NCBI GenBank assembly: GCA_016928025.1
Contig: JAFGLN010000028.1
Coordinates: 1-64,000 of the forward strand
Origin: Deltaproteobacteria bacterium
GTDB taxonomy: Bacteria; Desulfobacterota; Syntrophia; Syntrophales; JAFGHS01
DNA length: 64,000 nucleotides
Direction: 5' to 3'
Part shown: positions 55,332-64,000 of the stretch, in pieces
How the letters are laid out: the number at the start of each line of letters is the position of its first letter
Numbering within the stretch: the first letter of the stretch is position 1
Position numbers and translations under genes: made by a program
Notes under the pieces: generated by a model
What the model was told of the DNA's origin: nothing
Database searches by the model: none
Seen by the model: the letters and a program-made list of their open reading frames with translations, nothing else

Positions 55332-57062
55332 TTAAAGCATACAAACCTCGGAACCGCAGCCGAGGTCGCGATTCGCATCGGCAATCAAAGCGTCGAATGC
55401 CGCCGGCAGCTGAATTTCGCGCCCGATGACGGACGGACAGTAGCCTTGCAGCCAGAAACTGTTTGTCGGATGGTCGCCGCCGGCGCAGACGATTACCAGA
55501 TTGTCCGGGTGGGCGGAAATCGGCCAGGGATCGAGTTTCAGACTCTCAAGCATGGCCGGGGTAGCGCCGATCTCGACCCACTGCGAAGAGCCGGACCGCC
55601 GCATCTGCTCCGCGGGAATTTTGGAATGCTCCCACAGAAATGCCCGCATCGATTGCTTGGTCCAGCCGAGACCCGTCATCGTGTGGGCCACAACCTGCGG
55701 GAGAATCAGGATGCCGGGCGTTCCGTTGTCGTAACCGACGAGGCTGGCCACGTTGGGGGTGCGCATAAAATCCGCCATGCGATGCATGCCCTGCAGCGCC
55801 TCCTCTTCCGGCGTCTCTTTCTTGGCGCCGCGACGCCGGATGTTGACCGCGCCGTTGGCAAAAACAAGGGAAACGGAATTGGTTCCCGGCGCATAGCCGT
55901 GGCGCTCCGTTCCGTGCGGCGGCCAGCCCTCGGGCAGCCCTTCATCGTCCTCCGCCATGACGACATTCGTATAGCGCATGGCGCCGTAATTGGCCATCGA
56001 TCCGACGCCCGGCAGGGCGCCGCCCAGGTTTTGCTGCATGAGGCGCAAGGCCCGGCCGATCGAAGCGCCGGCGGGAAGCTGCGGATCAGGCCCCAGACAA
56101 CCAAAAGAAGAGCTCAGCCGAATCCGTTTCCCAATCGGACCGTTGACAATAACGACCGGAAACGCGCTACCGGATGCGGCCTGCAGCGTCTCGGTGCCGG
56201 CGCGCGGATCGAGAAAGGCCTCAACGGCAGAAACAAGCACCGGCAGATATTCGGGACGGCCTCCCGCCATGGCCAGGGCGATGGCGCAAGATTCAATGGT
56301 GACAATGGCACCGCGGGGCGGAAATTTTCCGAGCACCTGCTCGCGGGGCGACGCCGCTCCTCTCAGAATCCAGGCCACCCGCTCGACCGTCGGCGGGTAA
56401 AGCGGCAGACCGTCGCTCCAAAGATTCGTGATAAACAGGTTGTTTGCGTGGACAAAGGTTTCCTCGTAAGTTGCCCCTTCGACACTCATGATGCGGTTCG
56501 TTATCGGCGAAGCGGCATTCCGTTCCGGCTTCCAGGCCGTGAGGCCTTCATAGAATTCCCGGCGGCGCCTCCTGATCGGCTCGATATCGCTCCCGGGCAG
56601 AAACAACGCCATCGGGAACGTCACGAGGGCCGCTTCGGCGGAAAGTCCCAGCCCCGACAAAGCGTTTTTCATCACACCCACAAAGTCGGCACGGGCCAGG
56701 GTGACCGTCGGGATGCCTTTCGCTTCGATTCGGGCGGCAGCACGGCCGCACGCGGTAGCGCAGGACCCTCAAGCCGCGTTGCCGATGACCACGGCATCGA
56801 CTTCGCGGTCCTTGACCATCTGCGCTGTTTTTCGGCTCGCCATAGGGCCGATGCCCTGCGGGAAAGCATCCACCGGCAGCACATCGCAACCGGGAAAATC
56901 CTCTTCCAAAAGCGCTTTGATCAGCGGCAGCGTCCGATAGGCCTGCCACTGGTCGTTGCTCAAAAAGCCGATCCGCCTGCCTTCGAGGCCCCCCAGCCGC
57001 GGCGCATGGGGCTGCGTCACTTCCGTGTTTCCGGAAGGATCATAAAAAGCCAATGTGATCAT
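55332..57062 (-). CDS. UGSC-family selenoprotein fused to a large unknown domain (Sec at in-frame TGA)
   Basis: The ORF track gives two frames (56769-57095 and 55332-56681), but they are in the same frame and separated by a single TGA at 56769-56771. Reading TGA as selenocysteine gives a 576-residue protein with IGNAAUGSCATACGRAAAR; Sec is residue 98. UGSC-family selenoproteins carry exactly this U-G-S-C motif between a beta strand (DAVVIGNAA) and a helix, followed by EAKGIPTVTL. The N-terminal text (YDPSGNTEVTQPHAPR) also fits that family. Residues about 165-576 form a second domain I do not recognise, with ESCAIALAMAGGRPEYLPVL, NGPIGKRIRLSSSFGCLGP and a C-terminal CGSEVC pair. A 5-bp stem-loop 20-35 nt behind the TGA fits a bacterial SECIS. 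Start ATG 57062 has GGGGGAGGG; two upstream ATGs remain possible. It lies 48 bp behind a CoA transferase gene. Confidence 0.85.
56734..56749 (-). promoter_or_regulatory. SECIS-like stem-loop of the UGSC gene
   Basis: Counting from the base after TGA, bases 20-24 GCGGC pair with bases 31-35 GCCGC around a six-base loop CGTGCT. Distance and apical guanines agree with bacterial SelB-dependent SECIS hairpins. No folding program was run. Confidence 0.55.
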
Positions 57063-57110
57063 ACCCTCCCCCTTTGAGAACATCAATTCCATCACGCCGG
57101 GTTCCCGGCT

Positions 57111-58307
57111 TCATCCGATGATCTTTTCTTCTTTTAATTTATTGATCTCCTCCTCCGTCATACACAGCCGCTCTGAGAGAATTTCCTTCGTATGGGCCCC
57201 CAGTTCCGGCGCGGCCTTATCGATCCTGCAGGGTGTCCGGGAGAATTTCAGGGGCGTTCCGGCGATACGGTGCCTGCCCGCCTGGGGATGATCCAGTTCC
57301 ACGATCATCTCTCGCGACAGGACCTGAGGGTCTTCCACCACTTCCTCGATGGTGTTGATGGGCGCGTACATGACCTCACATTTTTCAAACAATTCCACCC
57401 ATTCCTCATAGGTCTTGGTCCGCATCAATTCCGTCATCATGGGGTTAAAATCCTTGTAGTTACCCAGACGGACATATTTGGTATTATACCGTTCGTCGGT
57501 CAGCCACTCCTCCTTGCCGGCGGCTTTGCAGAAACTGGCCCACAGCTTTTCTGTGTTGGCGATGACAATGATGGGCTTGGTCTTGGTTTCATAAGCTTGA
57601 AAGGGCGTGGATAAAGGATGGCGCGAACCCAGAGGCCTGGAGATCTCACCCGTTCCCAGGTAGCGGGCAATGGCGTTTTCGCATAACGCCACCTGGCAGT
57701 CCAGCATGGCCACATCAAGCCGCTGCCCCTCACCGCTTTTCTGCCGCTCAAGCAACGCCCCCAGAATTCCGTTGGCGGCAAAGAGGCTGGCCCCCATATC
57801 GCCGATGGAATATCCGACCCGACAGGGGGGCGACCCGGGTTGTTCCGGGCCCGTGATGCTCATGACACCCCCCATGCCTTGGGCAATCATATCGAAAGCC
57901 GGTTTGTGGGCATAGGGTCCCGTTTGACCGAATCCGGAGATGGAGGTATAAATCAGGCGGGAATTGATCTTGCGAACCGTTTCATAATCCAGTCCCAATC
58001 GGTCCATAACCCCCGGACGGAAGTTTTCCGTCAGGACATCAACCGTTTTCACCAGATCGAAGACGATTTTTCTGCCCCGTTCACTTTTCAGGTCCAGGGT
58101 AATGCTTTTCTTCCCCCGGTTGACGCTTAAAAAATAGCTGCCGACGCCGTTGATCTGATGGGAGCTGGCCCGCGTGAGATCCCCCTCATCGATGCTTTCA
58201 ATTTTGATGATCTCCGCTCCCATGTCACCCAGAACCATGGTGCAAAAAGGCCCCGATAAGGCGGTACAAAAACTTAATACTCTGATTCCTTCCAAAGGTC
58301 CTGCCAT
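57111..58307 (-). CDS. Type III (CaiB/BaiF) CoA transferase
   Basis: A 398-residue enzyme: IRVLSFCTALSGPFCTMVLGDMGAEIIKIE, TENFRPGVMDRLGLDYETV and catalytic Asp in SIGDMGASLFAANGIL. It lies between an enoyl-CoA hydratase gene (55 bp upstream) and the UGSC selenoprotein gene (48 bp downstream), all minus, so the group looks like one operon for activation and breakdown of an unknown acid. AAGGAGACAAAAC precedes the ATG. Confidence 0.93.
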   Translation of the reverse strand: MAGPLEGIRVLSFCTALSGPFCTMVLGDMGAEIIKIESIDEGDLTRASSHQINGVGSYFLSVNRGKKSITLDLKSERGRKIVFDLVKTVDVLTENFRPGVMDRLGLDYETVRKINSRLIYTSISGFGQTGPYAHKPAFDMIAQGMGGVMSITGPEQPGSPPCRVGYSIGDMGASLFAANGILGALLERQKSGEGQRLDVAMLDCQVALCENAIARYLGTGEISRPLGSRHPLSTPFQAYETKTKPIIVIANTEKLWASFCKAAGKEEWLTDERYNTKYVRLGNYKDFNPMMTELMRTKTYEEWVELFEKCEVMYAPINTIEEVVEDPQVLSREMIVELDHPQAGRHRIAGTPLKFSRTPCRIDKAAPELGAHTKEILSERLCMTEEEINKLKEEKIIG

Positions 58308-58362
58308 GTTTTGTCTCCTTCGATTTATCTAAATTGGGATCCCGGGATTCAGGGATCCTTTG

Positions 58363-59163
58363 TTACTGTCCCTTAAAAACGGGCTTGCGTTTTTCCTTGA
58401 ACGCCTTTTTGGCCTCTTCGTGGTCGTCGCTTGACGAGGCCTCTTTTCTCATCGCTTCGAACAGTTCAATTTCCGACACCGACAGAAAGGGATTTTCCGC
58501 AATCCTGCTGAGAATGCGTTTTGAGTTGCGCAGCGACAGGGGCGCGCACCGTGTGATGTCCTCGGCCAGTTGATACGTGTACTCTTCCAGTTTGTCTTGC
58601 TCCACCAGATGGTTCACCATACCCATGGCCAGGCAGTCCCGGCTGTCATACATGCGGCCCGTGAGAAACATCTCCATGGCCGTGCTGTAGCCCACGGCGT
58701 TCAAGAAGCGTTTGAACCCCTGAGGACTGGGCAGCAGGCCCATGCGGGACGTTGGAATGCCCATCTTCACGGTCGTCGAGGCGATGCGGATATCGCAGGC
58801 CATGGCCAGGGCGCAGCCCGCGCCCAGTGTAAAACCATACAGCATGGCAATCACCGGGTAGGGATATTTCTGGATGGCCTCGGAAGAAATCAAGGTTGAG
58901 TCATCCTGCACTTTCGGCTTGGCGTTTGTGTCACTTCCGCGCTCGGGCATGGCTATAATATCGGCACCCGCTGAAAAAGCTTCTTCCCCGGCACCCCGGA
59001 TGATCACCACGCGGATATTTTTGTCTTCCGTCAGTTCCTCAAGCGCCCGAGCAATGGACGCATGGCATCCGCGCGTAAACGCATTGCGTCTCTTCGGATT
59101 GTTGATAATCAGCGTGCAAACAGGTTCCTTTTTAACGACAATCAGATTCTCCATTTCGCTCAT
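58363..59163 (-). CDS. Enoyl-CoA hydratase/isomerase family protein
   Basis: A 266-residue crotonase-fold protein: NNPKRRNAFTRGCHASI, the oxyanion segment EEAFSAGADIIAM and LYGFTLGAGCALAMACDIRIAS. The catalytic Glu is not obvious at the first site (MGIPTSRMGLL replaces the usual E...G), so it may be an isomerase or a degenerate hydratase. GGAAAGGAAAG precedes the ATG. First gene of the ECH, CoA transferase, UGSC, serine hydrolase series. Confidence 0.88.
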   Translation of the reverse strand: MSEMENLIVVKKEPVCTLIINNPKRRNAFTRGCHASIARALEELTEDKNIRVVIIRGAGEEAFSAGADIIAMPERGSDTNAKPKVQDDSTLISSEAIQKYPYPVIAMLYGFTLGAGCALAMACDIRIASTTVKMGIPTSRMGLLPSPQGFKRFLNAVGYSTAMEMFLTGRMYDSRDCLAMGMVNHLVEQDKLEEYTYQLAEDITRCAPLSLRNSKRILSRIAENPFLSVSEIELFEAMRKEASSSDDHEEAKKAFKEKRKPVFKGQ

Positions 59164-59221
59164 ACCGCTTTCCTTTCCTTATTCGTTTATTCGCACGTGT
59201 TGCGTCTCATTAATTTTTTGA

Positions 59222-59326
59222 TTATATGTGACGATCTCGTAAAAAGTTTTTTTTGTCATTCCGGACTTGATCCGGAATCCAGGTAACCTTTATCAGCACT
59301 GGATTCCCGCTTTCGCGGGAATGACG
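59222..59326. repeat. MITE-like element, one end missing
   Basis: ATATGTGACGATCTCGTAAAAAG and GTCATTCCGGACTTGATCC match the left part of the copy at 36546 nearly base for base; the inner hairpins are ATTCCGGActtgaTCCGGAAT and ATTCCCGctttcGCGGGAAT. The opposite terminal repeat is not found. A faint, diverged piece (GTCATTGCCGACC...GGAAATCCAGG) occurs at about 60633-60656. Confidence 0.7.
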
Positions 59327-59374
59327 AATGTACTGATAAATTATTGCCGGTGTAATAATTACTTAGACACAACG

Positions 59375-60565
59375 CTAACGGATCACACCTTCCGAACGCA
59401 GTTCATCAAGCTGCTGCCTCGAGTAATTGAGCAGCCCACAGAGAATTTCTTCGTTGTGCTGGCCGATGGCGGCCGGCGAACCGACGACCGTTTCGCTGCG
59501 GCTCAGCTTGATAAATTTGCCCGGGACGTGGATCGTGCCGGCTATCGGGTCGGAAACCTTCACCATGAGTTCCCGCTCCCAGAGATGCGGCTCCGCCGCG
59601 GCCTGGGCGATATTGTTGATCTCCGTTCCGGGAATGCCGGCCTGGGCCAGGGCGGCCACCGCCTCTTTCATGGTCATGGTCAGAAACCATTCGATCAACG
59701 CCTGCCGGGGGACTTCCGCATTTTCCCTTCTCGTGCTGCGGTCGGTAAAACGGGGGTCCGTCTTCCATTCCGGTCTGCCGATCATCTCGCAGATCCTTTC
59801 AAAGATATTCTGGCTTGAACCGACCAGGGCCACCCAGCCGTCCTTTGTCTGATAGGCGCCGTTGTACGACCCGGCACGGAAGTTCCCCTCCCGCTCCGTG
59901 AATTCACCCGCTTCCAGATATTTGACCATGGCGATTTCCGTCAGGCTGTAGCCGGAATCAGCCAGGCAGACGTCGATGCTTTGCCCTTCTCCGGAAAACT
60001 GCCTTTCGTGGAGGGCCGCCAGGACACCGATGGTACCGTGCAGGGCCGTGACGCGGTCGACGATGGAAGAGCCGGCCCGGGTGGGCGGATTTTCGGGATA
60101 ACCCGTAATGGACATGAATCCGCTGATGGCCTGACCGACCGTATCCAGGCCGACCCGGTCCTTATAGGGCCCGTACTGGCCATATGCCGAAACATTGAGC
60201 ATGATGATTCCAGGATTCAACTGATGGAGGACATCATAGGAAAAGCCCATCTTCCCGATGACACCGGGGCGAAAGTTCTGGATGAAGACGTCGGAAATCT
60301 TCACGAGGTCCCGGATGATCCGCCGGCCTTTTTCGTTGCGGGTGTCCAGAGCAATACACTTCTTGCCGCTGTTGTACTGGACCCAGTAGCCGCTTTGGCC
60401 ACGGACCTGCGGCACACCCTGCCGGCTTTCATCGCCCTCCAGGCTTTCCAACTTGATCACTTCGGCGCCCATACGCGCCAATTCCAGGCCCGCCCGGGGG
60501 CCCGCCTGATAGCGACCCAGATCGAGGACCCGGATGCCTTCCAATGCCGTTTTACGACCTGCCAT
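59375..60565 (-). CDS. Type III (CaiB/BaiF) CoA transferase
   Basis: A 396-residue enzyme: IRVLDLGRYQAGPRAGLELARMGAEVIKLE, IQNFRPGVIGKMGFSYDVL and catalytic Asp in SSIVDRVTALHGTIGVL. ATG 60565 follows GGAGATAAGAGGTG, so the track start (60592) is dropped. It is 130 bp downstream of the carboxylesterase gene and separated from the hydratase gene by a MITE-like element, so co-transcription with the genes behind it is uncertain. Confidence 0.92.
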   Translation of the reverse strand: MAGRKTALEGIRVLDLGRYQAGPRAGLELARMGAEVIKLESLEGDESRQGVPQVRGQSGYWVQYNSGKKCIALDTRNEKGRRIIRDLVKISDVFIQNFRPGVIGKMGFSYDVLHQLNPGIIMLNVSAYGQYGPYKDRVGLDTVGQAISGFMSITGYPENPPTRAGSSIVDRVTALHGTIGVLAALHERQFSGEGQSIDVCLADSGYSLTEIAMVKYLEAGEFTEREGNFRAGSYNGAYQTKDGWVALVGSSQNIFERICEMIGRPEWKTDPRFTDRSTRRENAEVPRQALIEWFLTMTMKEAVAALAQAGIPGTEINNIAQAAAEPHLWERELMVKVSDPIAGTIHVPGKFIKLSRSETVVGSPAAIGQHNEEILCGLLNYSRQQLDELRSEGVIR

Positions 60566-60694
60566 ATAACACCTCTTATCTCCTGTGATCATTCCTTTTT
60601 TCCAAACAATGATAAATATATCGTGTCATTGCCGACCACGATCGGAAATCCAGGAAAATAATATTATGATCTTGTCATACCTCGTGGCATGCCA

Positions 60695-62269
<1,575 letters not shown>

Positions 62270-62414
62270 GTCCGTCACTCTCCTTACCGTCTCTCTTTGA
62301 AAAAATTATACCGCACCGACAATTCCATTGCTTATGAATTAAAATGAAACATGAATGGTCTATTGCTCTTGAAGGCACTCGACAGGAAATCCTCTACTGA
62401 AAATGATTATATAG

Positions 62415-62444
62415 TTATAATCTTATGTGCCTTGATTTTGTCAA
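62415..62444 (-). promoter_or_regulatory. Sigma-70-type promoter for the carboxylesterase gene
   Basis: On the minus strand TTGACA (62439-62444) is followed by an 18-bp spacer and TTATAA (62415-62420). It is the only good promoter match in the gap 62270-62763; no gene or repeat was seen in that gap. Confidence 0.5.
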
Positions 62445-62699
62445 GAAAAGAATAACGGAAAAATGAGATAAAAAAGCAGGGCTGCCCTCCGAACGGTTTT
62501 ACAGTTAAAGACATTACGGCGGCCCAACGGTTACAGGGAAAGCAAAGGGAACAGCCGGAACCTTCCCCCGTCTATTTCCATGTCAATAAAATAATAATTA
62601 GCGGCCGGCCCCAATTTGGTCAAATACTTTGCTTATTCCGGCGCCGCGTGCTAAGTTGATACAGCGTTTGTTTTGTTGCTGCTCTCAATTTACCTGCCC

Positions 62700-62741
62700 A
62701 TAAAAGCCGCACGATTCGCGAACGGATTAGCGGTTTTTTTA
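62700..62741 (+). terminator. Terminator-like hairpin in the leader of the DEAD-box helicase gene
   Basis: AAAAGCCGC and GCGGTTTTT pair (one G-T) around a loop of about 17 bases and are followed by a run of T. It ends about 23 bases before the helicase ATG, and no plus-strand gene precedes it, so it may act as an attenuator rather than a plain terminator. Confidence 0.6.
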
Positions 62742-62763
62742 TTTCCCCGACTGAAAGAAGGCG

Positions 62764-64000
62764 ATGACAAATACCATGAAAACTTTTAATGAACTTGGAA
62801 TCCGCGAGGATATCCTCAGAAGTCTTGAAGACCTTGACTTCGTCAGGCCGACGCCCATTCAGGAGCGGGTTATTCCGATACTGCTGGCCGATCATGCCGA
62901 TGCTATTGCTCTGGCACAATCCGGAACGGGCAAGACGGCCGCGTTCGGCATCCCCCTTCTTCAGTCAGCCGACGCCGGCAGCCAACAAACCCAGGCACTG
63001 GTCCTTTGCCCGACGCGCGAGTTGTGCTTGCAGGTGGCAAATGACATTGCGGCTTACGGAAAATATGTTGAACGCGTCAAGGTGCTGGCCGTCTACGGCG
63101 GAGCAAATATCGAGACACAAATCAGTGCGCTGAGAAAGGGCGTCCAGATTGTCGTCGCCACGCCGGGCCGCCTGAACGATCTTATGCGCCGCGGCCGCGT
63201 CGATATTTCCGCCATTAACACCGTGGTCCTCGATGAAGCGGATGAAATGCTGCAGATGGGTTTTCAGGAAGAACTCAACGCCATTCTTGCCGAAACGCCG
63301 GCGGACAAAAACACGTTGTTGTTCTCCGCCACCATGCCCCATGAACTCAAGGCCATCATCGGCCGGTACATGACAGATCCCGTACAGGTCACTATCGGAC
63401 GCCGCAACGCCGGCGCCGAAAACGTTTCTCATCAATATTACGTCGTCCAGGCAAAGGACCGGTATCCGGCGCTCAAAAGGATTGTGGATGTCAATCCGGA
63501 CATTTATTCCATCATCTTCTGCCGGACCCGGCAGGAAACGCAGGAGATCGCCGATAAACTGATCCAGGACGGCTACAATGCGGAAGCGCTTCACGGCGAC
63601 CTGTCGCAAGTCCAGCGTGACACGGTAATGAATAAATTTCGCCGCCGAAACACTCAGCTCCTCGTTGCGACGGACGTCGCCGCCCGCGGTCTCGATGTCG
63701 ACGATCTGACCCATGTCATCAATTACAATCTGCCGGACGATTCGGTCAATTATACGCATCGCAGCGGCCGCACGGGCCGGGCCGGGAAGACGGGTATTTC
63801 CATCATCCTCATTCACATGCGGGAATATCACCGCATCAGAGAGCTCGAAAGCAAACTCAAGAAGTCGTTTAGCAAGCACGCTATTCCAATGGGTGCGGAG
63901 ATTTGCGAAAAGCAATTGATGAAACTGATTGGCACGATGAAAAACATCGATGTCGATAATCGACAAATCGATCCTTTTCTGCCGGCAGTGATGGAAAGTC
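62764..64000 (+). CDS. DEAD-box RNA helicase, 3'-truncated by window end
   Basis: At least 412 residues, absent from the ORF track because no stop is reached. Motifs in order: the Q motif FNELGIRED...PTPIQ, Walker A AQSGTGKT, Ia PTRELC, Ib TPGR, II DEAD, III SAT, IV IIFCRTR, V ATDVAARGLDV and VI HRSGRTGRAG. This is a DeaD/CsdA-type helicase that unwinds RNA in ribosome assembly, mRNA decay or cold adaptation; the C-terminal RNA-binding part lies beyond the window. GAAAGAAGG precedes the ATG. The hairpin just upstream suggests regulation of its own transcript. Confidence 0.95.
   Translation, partial: MTNTMKTFNELGIREDILRSLEDLDFVRPTPIQERVIPILLADHADAIALAQSGTGKTAAFGIPLLQSADAGSQQTQALVLCPTRELCLQVANDIAAYGKYVERVKVLAVYGGANIETQISALRKGVQIVVATPGRLNDLMRRGRVDISAINTVVLDEADEMLQMGFQEELNAILAETPADKNTLLFSATMPHELKAIIGRYMTDPVQVTIGRRNAGAENVSHQYYVVQAKDRYPALKRIVDVNPDIYSIIFCRTRQETQEIADKLIQDGYNAEALHGDLSQVQRDTVMNKFRRRNTQLLVATDVAARGLDVDDLTHVINYNLPDDSVNYTHRSGRTGRAGKTGISIILIHMREYHRIRELESKLKKSFSKHAIPMGAEICEKQLMKLIGTMKNIDVDNRQIDPFLPAVMES

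Noticed and set aside
56769-56771. TGA in the UGSC gene as a nonsense mutation (pseudogene)
   Set aside because: The codon falls exactly at the U of UGSC, the frame is intact on both sides, and a SECIS-like hairpin follows, so selenocysteine is the better reading.
55446-57077. 543-codon plus-strand ORF opposite the UGSC gene
   Set aside because: Arg/Pro/His-rich shadow of the minus-strand selenoprotein frame.

Overview
The window reads as a chromosomal segment of an anaerobic, Gram-negative, deltaproteobacterial-type bacterium (Desulfobacterota; a Syntrophales-like fatty or aromatic acid degrader is my best guess). This is inferred from outer-membrane beta-barrels and lipoproteins, four type III (CaiB/BaiF) CoA transferases, two enoyl-CoA hydratases, paired MaoC dehydratases, an ADP-forming acyl-CoA synthetase-like protein, a UGSC-family selenoprotein, a PEP-CTERM protein and a split purH/purO. 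No rRNA, CRISPR array, prophage or complete insertion sequence was seen. One tRNA gene (Gln, CTG) is present.

Layout. 0-13.6 kb: mostly minus-strand housekeeping and acyl-CoA genes (nitronate monooxygenase plus two MaoC proteins, OsmC, a TPR/SUMF1 protein, glnS, a CoA transferase, DAHP synthase). A plus-strand lexA sits under a promoter that carries its own GAAC-N4-GTTC operator, followed by a small membrane protein. 13.6-14.35 kb: an AT-rich gene-free gap with five one-mismatch DnaA-box-like 9-mers, three of them exactly 12 bp apart. Gene direction switches from mainly minus to mainly plus across it, so it is a candidate replication origin. 14.35-26.8 kb (plus): a secreted PLA2-like protein, a FapF/FapD-like outer-membrane barrel and C39 peptidase pair, dodecin, then a tight operon of enoyl-CoA hydratase, PNPOx-fold protein, SET-domain protein, MoxR-type ATPase and a 1470-residue repeat/VWA protein, and an acyl-CoA synthetase-like protein.

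26.9-38.9 kb: a secreted DUF11/dockerin protein, a three-gene ABC/FtsX/HlyD export system, a PEP-CTERM GDSL hydrolase, an iron-dependent alcohol dehydrogenase, a threonine-aldolase-like enzyme and an HSL-type hydrolase. 38.9-45 kb: an AT-rich stretch with a SHOCT lipoprotein, a porin, and a decayed dipeptide/oligopeptide ABC transporter. In that transporter the solute-binding protein is intact, but the two permeases are collapsed into a 49-codon fusion and the ATPase has lost its middle.

45-62.3 kb: MmgE/PrpD, CoA transferase and class Ic aminotransferase on plus, then a long minus-strand stretch: DegT aminotransferase, AICAR formyltransferase and archaeal-type IMP cyclohydrolase as separate genes, a LUD protein with an esterase gene fragment behind its stop, a serine hydrolase, a 576-residue UGSC selenoprotein read through an in-frame TGA, two CoA transferases, an enoyl-CoA hydratase and a type B carboxylesterase. 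The ORF track splits the selenoprotein in two. The window ends inside a DEAD-box RNA helicase with a terminator-like hairpin in its leader. A family of short inverted-repeat (MITE-like) elements is scattered at 36.5, 53.7 and 59.2 kb.

The strongest candidates for something new are the fused UGSC selenoprotein, the possible origin at 14 kb, the SET/MoxR/VWA operon, and the leaderless self-regulated lexA with its membrane-protein partner. All assignments come from reading motifs by eye; no database search was run.
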